Part shown: in pieces, positions 56,741 through 64,000 of the stretch
Layout of the letters: each line of letters opens with the position of its first letter
How positions within the stretch are numbered: the first letter of the stretch is position 1
NCBI RefSeq assembly: GCF_004379255.2
Contig: NC_056046.1
Coordinates: forward strand, 8,184,001 to 8,248,000
Direction of reading: 5' to 3'
Origin: Salvia splendens
Lineage: Eukaryota; Streptophyta; Magnoliopsida; Lamiales; Lamiaceae
Length of the DNA stretch: 64,000 bases
The notes under the pieces: generated by a model
Database searches by the model: none
Told to the model about the DNA's origin: nothing
What the model saw: only the letters and a program-made list of their open reading frames with translations
Position numbers and translations under genes: made by a program

Positions 56741-59700
56741 GATAATTTTTAATGTATGCCTAACTTGCGGTTGAACGATCATGCATATAGATAATTTTTA
56801 ATGTATGCCATGTTTTTGGTAAGAGCTAGCTAGCTTATTTAAATTAAAATATTTATAGTTTTTGAAAATAAGCTTTAATTATGCTAGGACGAATTTTATC
56901 TCTAAAGGAACAATAATGTAAGAATATCAATCTTCTTTGTGTTTATTGGCTTGTGCTTTAGTAGACCAAAGTTTAGGTTTTTGCCCTTTTTAGCATTCTC
57001 TAGTTACTAAGTTAAAGGTCAAATGTGCTAGCTTGGGGTTGGGGTCATAAATTTTGTTTGCATGTAAATGGGTATACCATATGTAGTGGTGAGTTAATCA
57101 AGAAGTTAGCAAGTTTGTATTTTCATAGGGCTTTGCAAGATTTGTACTATATATTTTGAAACTTCAATGGTCTACTAAAATATTTAAGGGAGATTTAGAA
57201 AATTGTAAAATGCTCTTTTTTTACCAATTTTATTGCTTTTTATAAAAGCAAAAGCTCGCCATCAAGTGGCGAGCGAACAACGTCCCAGCGATCCAATAAA
57301 AACAAAACACAAAGGAAAAAAGAAAGAATAACACCATATCACAACAATTAAAGCAAAGAGAAACGGACCACAAAAACCCAAAATATATGTAAGACCGCAA
57401 CAACAAAAGCGTAACAGAACAACCCCGAACAGACATGCACCAAGAAAGCAGGGAACAAACAAGGGGATTCAACAAAGAAGCTTACCCTCGAGTCCAACTT
57501 TTGATGTCGCTTGAGTCATCAGGTATGAAATTTATTGATATGGTGAAATTCGGGCATCAACTTTTAGTACATAAATAAAGACTACGTCCAATAAGTCTAC
57601 TTTTACAAACTCCAAATTCAATTATAAACCTCAAAAGAAGACCTCATTCCCAATATGTTATGAATCTTTCGATTAAGCTAAATAAAAATTACTAACATAT
57701 AATATAAGAAAAGGTATATATAACGAAAAACACGCTTACTACACAAGAAGAATTGCCACATACTAATTGTGTGATCTTACGTTCGTCATTTACTTCAAGT
57801 TCAATCTATGATGAGATTTACTGTTCTTCTTTGTGGCTGAAAATATAAGTTTGTTAAATTTTCTTTTCCTAGACTTTCTCCTACGAAAACTAAGTTGCAA
57901 TGTGTTGGCAAAAGTATTCGGAAAAGAATATAAAGCTTTGATAAAATGATAATTCATCTCAAATTTTACTGCATCCATATAGTTATTATTATATACAGAT
58001 TCACGGCATCAAGCATGAAGAAGAATAAGATAGACGGCCGCATAAATTAATTATTTGCTAAAAGGGGAATATATATAGAATAATAGAACCAAGAATTTCA
58101 TTTAGAACTAGAAATTATCACCCTAATTAAATAGAATAAAAATGGGGTGGAATGCATTTTATTTGCAACCAAATAACATAGGATTGGAATGTATGTGGTC
58201 AAAAGATAAAAAAGATCCTCTTAGACCTTTGGCAATTGGCAGAAAGTGAACACATAAATCTATATAGTCCAAGATACATAAATTAGAGGATGCTAGTGAT
58301 TATGATCATAAATTAAAGTGTCTAGAACATTATTCCCATTATCTTTTTGTAGCATTAAAAAGAATTGTGAAACTTTATGTTGCCACTTAATTAAATCTAC
58401 GATTACCTCCACTTTTGAATTCGGTGAATTTGTTAACAATTAGTCTTTTTTAATAATAAGGTGCTTCAGCATAAAACATATACTCCATAACTGATTGTGC
58501 ATTAGTGACAACATTACCCTTTGCTGATATAGTCGGTTAATCACGCCTGTGTGATTTCCAAATCCTAAAGCTAATATTTGGTCTTAATTTGTGTATATTT
58601 TAATAAGCACAGAGATTATATTACAAACTCAATTTTGAGCGTAACTTATACGGTTATACCCTATCAAATATACAAAATACTAGAATAATAAAAAGATGAA
58701 ATAATAATTAAATGTAGTATAACTCATAACAGTTTCTCACATAAGGAAAAAGTACACAATCTATAATTAAGATAAGAATTTGTAATGCTACTTTTTAGAT
58801 AATCATTTGACTCTCAAAATTGCAAACACTGTATTGTAATGGGCCTTCTCTGCTCAGGTTTTCAAATGGGCTGAGCTTATGTTTTAAATAACTGACTAAA
58901 TTCGGTTCTGGCTTAAGTATATTTAATTTTCACGACATGAGTAATTAAATTTAATACCCTAATGATTTTTTTTCTGTTTCCTTATAAATATCTTCGATCT
59001 GTTTTTTTGGGACATAATTACTATCGCATTGAGAAAAAAAATTCTATAAGAAGGATATAATAATTATGAATTGCGAAATTAAGCGCCAGGTATACATTTA
59101 AAGTAGTCAAATAATAATCAGCAATAATAAAAATAAACTTTATAAAATTCTATGCTACAAAATATATTTGCGTTATGTACGTTGTTTATATGTACTTGAA
59201 AGTACCTAGTCCCTATTTTTATTACAAGAGTGTGTTTCTATATAATTGTAAAAGGTACCTAGTCACTCTATTTATCATAAAAGTGTGCTCTCCTTCATTG
59301 TAAATTCATCAAAGTAGCTAGAATGAGGAAAAATAAAATTTCACCATCTCTTATTTCCTATTTTCACTCCAAAAATAAAAATATCTTCACGCCATTAACT
59401 CATGATAATATTTTTTGTTCATCAGAGTGAGAAGGAGGAGCAAGGAAAGATGAAATTCTTTTTTTTTTCTTGATAAGCAAGGGAAAGAAAGAAATAAATT
59501 AAAATGGAGTTTTTCTCTCACGAATTAACATGAATATTTGAAAATCATCCTGAGATACTCGAGAATCAGAGATATCCCCTATAGTCATCGCGATGCGTTT
59601 CTCATAGACGACGATATTGTAACGCAAATGAATGATCGATTCATCGAAGCAAAAGAGATGACACATAAGGTTACCGTGTTCGTTCCACAAGAATCTATGT

Positions 59701-60431
59701 CCATGCAAGAAAAAGGATAGCAACTTTATTCCCACAATATTAATATTTTTCTACAATTCAATACAAAACCGAAAGTCAAATATAGTAATGATGAAACTCC
59801 CTGATCAAAAACCCCAATTTTGAGAAATTATCTACCCTCTTTCCAAGTCAAGTATTTCAACTAATTTATGTGTGTGTAAACAATCTTAATGCATCGTAGA
59901 TATTCACACACAAGAATGAGATTCTATCAAAATTGTGACTGATGTCTCTTGTTGAGCTGCCAAGAAGTGAGCTGGGTCAACTCTAACTAAAACCAAAAAA
60001 ATAAAAATAAACTAACAATCCAACACTCATCAACTACCTACAAATGAGTCCTCCTTTAATTGGCAATTAATATTTTCTGCAAACTGCCTTAAATCCTTAA
60101 TACAACGAGGTGGTCAAAATATTAGCGAGTAGCGACTTTAATATTTAGTGCGTATATTACATGTGTATTTTAATAAATAACACAGTGTTTCGATTGTATA
60201 CGATTTTGTGGCACTAGGTGTCGCATGAAGTGATGAAACACGTGACATATAGAATCAAAATTATGGAGTAGCACTTAAAAGAAAAATAGTACAACAAACA
60301 AAACAAAATTGGTGTAACGCCTATTTCAATTTTCAAGTGCTTATTAGAAACTATGCATTTTTCGAGATTTAACAATAGATTAATAAAATTCACTTCAAAA
60401 TAAAGCACTTGTTTTTTATGGTAGAATTTTA
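56741..60431. other. Intergenic DNA between copia 2 and the F-box gene region
   Basis: AT-rich, no supported gene. Just right of copia 2, the roughly 50-bp sequence that flanked the insertion (CTTGCGGTTGAACGATCATG ... GTATGCC) is present a second time (from 56764), so the element landed in a short tandem duplication. A possible LINE 3' end lies at 57226-57530. Confidence 0.55.
57226..57530 (-). mobile_element. Possible 5'-truncated LINE remnant
   Basis: Read on the minus strand, a G+T-rich non-coding stretch ends GGCGAGCTTTTGC, then TTTTATAAAAAGC, AATAAAATTGG and an A-rich tail, the style of plant L1 3' ends. Composition differs from the AT-rich surroundings. No reverse transcriptase motif is present, so this is tentative. 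Confidence 0.35.
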
Positions 60432-60691
60432 CTCCCTCCATCCACCGCCATTTCTTTACGAGTCTCATTTCTTGGGGGCACGGGTTTTAAGAATGGTTAA
60501 GAAAAGTTATTTAAAAAAATTAGTGGAATATGGATCTATCTCACTTATATATATTAGTTTTAAATGAAATTTAAGTGGAATAAGTTAGCAGAAGGTGAGA
60601 CCCTAATACCATTTATGAAAAAAAATAAACCGAGAATCATATTCACGGACTAAAATAGAAAAACGAGACTATTATTCACGGACGGAGGGAG
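60432..60691. mobile_element. Stowaway MITE (260 bp)
   Basis: CTCCCTCCATCCACC at the left and GGACGGAGGGAG at the right are terminal inverted repeats, flanked by TA at 60430-60431 and 60692-60693. It lies about 170 bases beyond the F-box gene stop codon. Confidence 0.85.
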
Positions 60692-60862
60692 TACCTTCAA
60701 GTAAAACACTCATTAGAAAATGTAACAGTAATATCGTCCAACAATAACAATAAAAAAAAGATTTTAACCCACACAAGAAGATATTTTTAGAATCCAATCA
60801 GAGGTACCCACGTGGGCAGCAGAAATCTAACGACTCATCATAATTCGGCCGAGTCAGCTCAC

Positions 60863-61972
60863 TCAAACCACCTCGAATCGCCAGCCCTTCGTCGTCATGA
60901 CTCTCTCCAACTCGCCGATCCCAACTTCAGCACAAGTAAACACCAACGTATTCAAAATCATTCCGTCACGTTCCACCACATTCCTCACCTTCCACCACCG
61001 GCATTCGCCCGCCAACTCGCACGCCACCACCTCCTCCGCCGCAGCGGAATTATAAACGTAGACGAAATTCCCCGCTAATCGAACGTCGATAGAAAAATCT
61101 TCTGAATCGCTCTTCAGTCCAGCTACAAAATCTTCCGGCATTTCACCGATTTCTTCAATCGAGAAATCATTTTCCCCAATTCGCCACATTTTAATTGTTT
61201 CACCGTTTCCAATTGGACAAATTCCGACGAGGATCAAACCGGTGTAGCTGGAGTAGCTGATGTGGCAGCTCTGGACCGGCTGGCTAGGGTTCAGAGCAAT
61301 CGGACCGGACCAGGAATTCTCCTTCGGATCGAGCCAGTGAGTCAAACCGGTTTGTTTCTCGACGAGGAAGAGCTTCTCCTCCGTCGCGGCGGCGGAAAGC
61401 CACGACGAGGAGGCGGATTCCTTCAAACTCGGCGGCATTGGCTTGCACGTGCGCCAGGCGCGCTCGCGGAGGTCGTAGAGCTCGACCGCCAGCGGATCGT
61501 CCTCGAAGTAGCACGCGCCGCCGGCGACGATGACGGCTCCGGCGACTCTGGCGACGATCGGATCCGTCCGCCACACGCGGGGAGGGGTGACGCTGCGCCA
61601 GTCGGAGTGGAGGCGATCTGTGGAGAAGGCGAAGGCGGAGGGGGAGAGCATGTAGAGCATATTCGCGGTGGATGACGATCGGAGGGCAGCGACGTGCTCG
61701 ATCTGAGGGCGACGGATGCGCATCCAGACGTCGGAGCGAGGATCGTAGGCGAGGGCGGCGGTGGCGTGCGGGGGCCTAGTGGACTGCGTGTGGAGGATGA
61801 GCCACGGCTTCGTAGGATTTTGGTGGCGGAGGGAGGTGGCGATGGCGCCGTGCCATGACTCGGACACGTGCGAGGCGGAGACTAGGTCGACTGACGGCAC
61901 GTGCGAAAAGATGGCTTCTAGAACGTCGCCGTGAATCTCGGCTTCTTCTCCTCGGTCCACTCTCGTTGCCAT
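60863..61972 (-). CDS. F-box/kelch-repeat protein, At1g23390-like
   Basis: Single exon, 369 aa. An N-terminal F-box (about 10-50: EIHGDVLEAIFSHVPSVDLV, ASHVSESWHGAI) would dock to SKP1 in an SCF ubiquitin ligase. The remainder is a kelch-type beta-propeller with ALAYDPRSDVWMRI, GGACYFEDDPLAVELYDLRE, RAWRTCKPMP and HWLDPKENSWSG. I chose MATRVDRGEEA (61972) because the 56 extra residues upstream show no family similarity and run through A/T-rich leader. Position beside KNAT6- and MENG-like genes matches At1g23390 (KFB-CHS), which targets chalcone synthase for degradation. That substrate is inferred, not shown. Confidence 0.92.
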   Translation of the reverse strand: MATRVDRGEEAEIHGDVLEAIFSHVPSVDLVSASHVSESWHGAIATSLRHQNPTKPWLILHTQSTRPPHATAALAYDPRSDVWMRIRRPQIEHVAALRSSSTANMLYMLSPSAFAFSTDRLHSDWRSVTPPRVWRTDPIVARVAGAVIVAGGACYFEDDPLAVELYDLRERAWRTCKPMPPSLKESASSSWLSAAATEEKLFLVEKQTGLTHWLDPKENSWSGPIALNPSQPVQSCHISYSSYTGLILVGICPIGNGETIKMWRIGENDFSIEEIGEMPEDFVAGLKSDSEDFSIDVRLAGNFVYVYNSAAAEEVVACELAGECRWWKVRNVVERDGMILNTLVFTCAEVGIGELERVMTTKGWRFEVV

Positions 61973-62694
61973 TTTCGCCGTTTCTTTTCTTTTTCCGGTT
62001 ATGGTCAGTGATCGAAACTCAAAGTTTTGATTTGATATCTTGTTTTGTTTTGGGGAGATTTTGGAAATGGAGCAGTAATAAATGTACATAGATGGACTGA
62101 TGGACAATTTACACCACATAAATTTTAAGAAATGGATCAATACTTCATCTATTTAAGATTGAATTTCTCGTTTTTATTCAACACGTATTTTTAAAATTGT
62201 AAAAAAGTGAATCAAAACAAAATAGTGGAACATATCTTCTATTTTTACGTGCTTCGTATTAATTTAAAAATAAAAAACGAGTAAAATAATCTAGTTAAAG
62301 GTAGATTACATTTGCGTTTGAATTGAGTTAGTACCGATTTGCGATTAAATGGAGTATAAACAAAAATAGGTGAAAAATTGATACTACTAGAAATGCGATT
62401 CTCATTTTTATATTTAGTTTTATACTTAATAAACTGTATTTAAAGTAAAATTAATCAAAACTTCAAGTGCATACTAACCAAAATATCAAACTAGAACTCC
62501 TAATAATAATAGTAGTAATAGATGGAGGGAGTAATAGGGAGTAGTACTATTTAATTTGTGGTAAACTTCAAAATCATTTGCCACTATTTTTTAGAATTTC
62601 GCCTTTTTGTGCATAATCAATTTTTAGTCCATTTATATTTTATTACAAATTTTGCGTAAGCAAATTTGAATCCATCTATACTTGTCGGTTCTCA
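61973..62694. other. Promoter side of the F-box gene, with a degenerate MITE
   Basis: AT-rich and non-coding. TACTTCATCTATTT at 62141 and AATAGATGGAGGGAGTA ending at 62533 look like the inverted ends of an eroded Stowaway-type element. Confidence 0.45.
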
Positions 62695-64000
62695 GAGCAT
62701 CCACAATGGTTTTAGACAAGCAATAGTCCAGTCATAGTCTAACCACAAACTACTCCTGCCATATCATCAGCACTAAAAACTTCTTCTGTCACATCATCAG
62801 GACAAGCAACTAGACAAGTAATAGCCTAGCCACAATAAACAAAATAATAAAAATAACAATCACACAAAATATGGACTTCAACTTACGACACAGATACGGG
62901 AAAATGCAATATTTTATTTAAATAAAAAAAGGCACATTAAAAAAATTACATAATTTAAAAAAAAAACCTAACTCCGTGCAGTCCTCTGCGCCCACAACTC
63001 TTCAATTAAATCCTTTTGGAGTCGAATATGAGCTTCTACTTGGCGCATGTCGGCATGTGCTTGGAGGCGGCCGGCTTCATCGTGAGGTACCCCACTTCGT
63101 ACGTTCGGGGCGGCCACGCCGTGGCTTGGACGGGCTTCATTATCGTCGTTGGCCCAACTAGTCAGTTGTACACCTTCATCTTCGACAATCATGTTGTGCA
63201 TGATAATACAGGCGTACATTATATCAACAATGCAGTTGACATGCCACAACCGCTTTGGACCCCTAATTGCCGCCCATCGAGACTAGAGCACACCAAATGC
63301 GCGTTCCACGTCCTTGCGCGCCGACTCTTGCCGTTTCGCAAAGTAGGCCTTCCTCTCATCTAATGTGCACCTGATTGTCTTCACAAAGACGTGCCACCTA
63401 GGGTATATCCCATCCGCCAAGTAGTAGCTCATATCATGCTGGTTCCCGTTGGCGACAAAACTGATGGCCGGACCGACGCCCTGGCACTGCTCGTTGAAAA
63501 GGGGCGACGAGTTGAGGACGTTGAGGTCGTTGTTCGACCCGGCTACCCCAAAATATGCATGCCAAATCCACAGCCGGTAATCAGCTACGGCCTCGAGGAT
63601 CATCGTGGGATTCTTTCCCGTGTAGAACCCCTTCCAGGCAGCGGGACAGTTCTTCTACTCCCAATGCATACAATCTATGCTGCCTAACATACCCGGGAAC
63701 CTATGCTTCTCCCCGTGCATCTGCATCAGCTCATGGCAGTCTTCGGGGGTAGGGCTTCGAAGGTACTGATCACGGAATATTTCAACCACGCCCTGACAGA
63801 AATACTTCATACATTCAAGGGCAGTCGTCTCACCGATGTGGAGGTACTCGTCCCACATGTCTGTCGCGCCTCCGTAGGCCAACTGCCTGATTACCGCAAT
63901 GCACTTTTGAATAGGTGTGTGGCCGGGTTTGTCAGCCGCATCGTGCCTGAAGCGGAAATACAGATATCGACGCTCCAAAGCGTCAACAATACGCATAAAC
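62695..64000 (-). mobile_element. PIF/Harbinger DNA transposon, left part (continues past window)
   Basis: A terminus GAGCATCCACAATGG at 62695 matches the Harbinger end consensus and resembles the MITE at 31317. A Harbinger transposase frame fills the rest on the minus strand. The right end, and any Myb-like partner gene, lie outside the window. I cannot define the target duplication. Confidence 0.75.
62968..64000 (-). pseudogene. Harbinger transposase, two in-frame stop codons, 5' end beyond window
   Basis: One continuous minus-strand frame of about 340 codons broken only by TAG at 63655-63657 and 63283-63285. The DDE nuclease core is readable: GSIDCMHW (first Asp), AGSNNDLNVLN (second Asp) and VERAFGVL (Glu), then YACIIMHNMIVEDE. 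The first stop replaces the Trp expected in HWEWKNCP; the second replaces the Gln expected after FGVL. Each is one transition away from sense. No frameshift occurs. The upstream DNA-binding region starts with ERRYLYFRFRHDAADKPG at the window edge. Inactive as it stands unless read through. Confidence 0.85.

Noticed and set aside
57230..57475. 81-aa hydrophobic minus-strand ORF that looks like a membrane protein
   Set aside because: Biased G+T-rich strand gives artificial Phe/Leu/Cys content; it fits a LINE 3' region better.
61262..61675. 137-aa plus-strand ORF opposite the F-box gene
   Set aside because: GC-rich shadow of a well-supported single-exon gene.

Overview
This window is nuclear DNA from a flowering plant, almost certainly a eudicot. 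It has multi-exon genes with GT-AG introns, AT-rich intergenic DNA, LTR retrotransposons of both superfamilies, Stowaway and Harbinger MITEs, and plant-only gene families. I suspect an asterid (mint-order type), but nothing here proves the order.

Host genes, left to right: a polygalacturonase (minus strand, 3' end off the window); three tandem CRK2-like cysteine-rich receptor kinases on the plus strand (copy A split by a retrotransposon, copy B a decayed pseudogene, copy C intact, 642 aa); a MENG-type phylloquinone methyltransferase (minus, 7 exons, 259 aa); a class I KNOX homeobox gene of KNAT2/KNAT6 type (minus, 5 exons, 319 aa); and a single-exon F-box/kelch gene resembling At1g23390 (minus, 369 aa). 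From memory, the same neighbours lie in two related Arabidopsis chromosome 1 blocks: At1g23360 MENG, At1g23380 KNAT6, At1g23390 F-box/kelch, and At1g70500 polygalacturonase, At1g70510 KNAT2, At1g70520 CRK2. The window therefore looks like an ancestral, unfractionated version of that block.

Mobile DNA fills most of the rest. A 7.1-kb non-autonomous Ty3/Gypsy element (4439-11566; 615-bp LTRs that look identical; target duplication AGATC) sits in exon 1 of CRK copy A. It keeps gag, has lost most of pol, holds minisatellites, and carries a spliced antisense gene. A 1.86-kb LTR element with one unrecognised antisense ORF sits in intron 1 of the same CRK. A TRIM-like element and a solo LTR lie in and near copy B. 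A satellite with a 166-bp unit (about 32 copies, 20153-30864) separates copies B and C; it is interrupted by an intact Ty1/copia element (20222-25158) and a solo LTR. A second intact copia element lies at 51342-56740. A Harbinger element, with two in-frame stops in its transposase, runs off the right edge.

The points most worth following are the exact, frame-preserving disruption of CRK copy A with a 3' LTR that could drive a signal-less version; the antisense gene in the Gypsy element; the hairpin at the LTR end shared, with compensatory changes, by three small LTR elements; and a second LTR stem-loop plus one primer-binding site shared between Gypsy and copia families.
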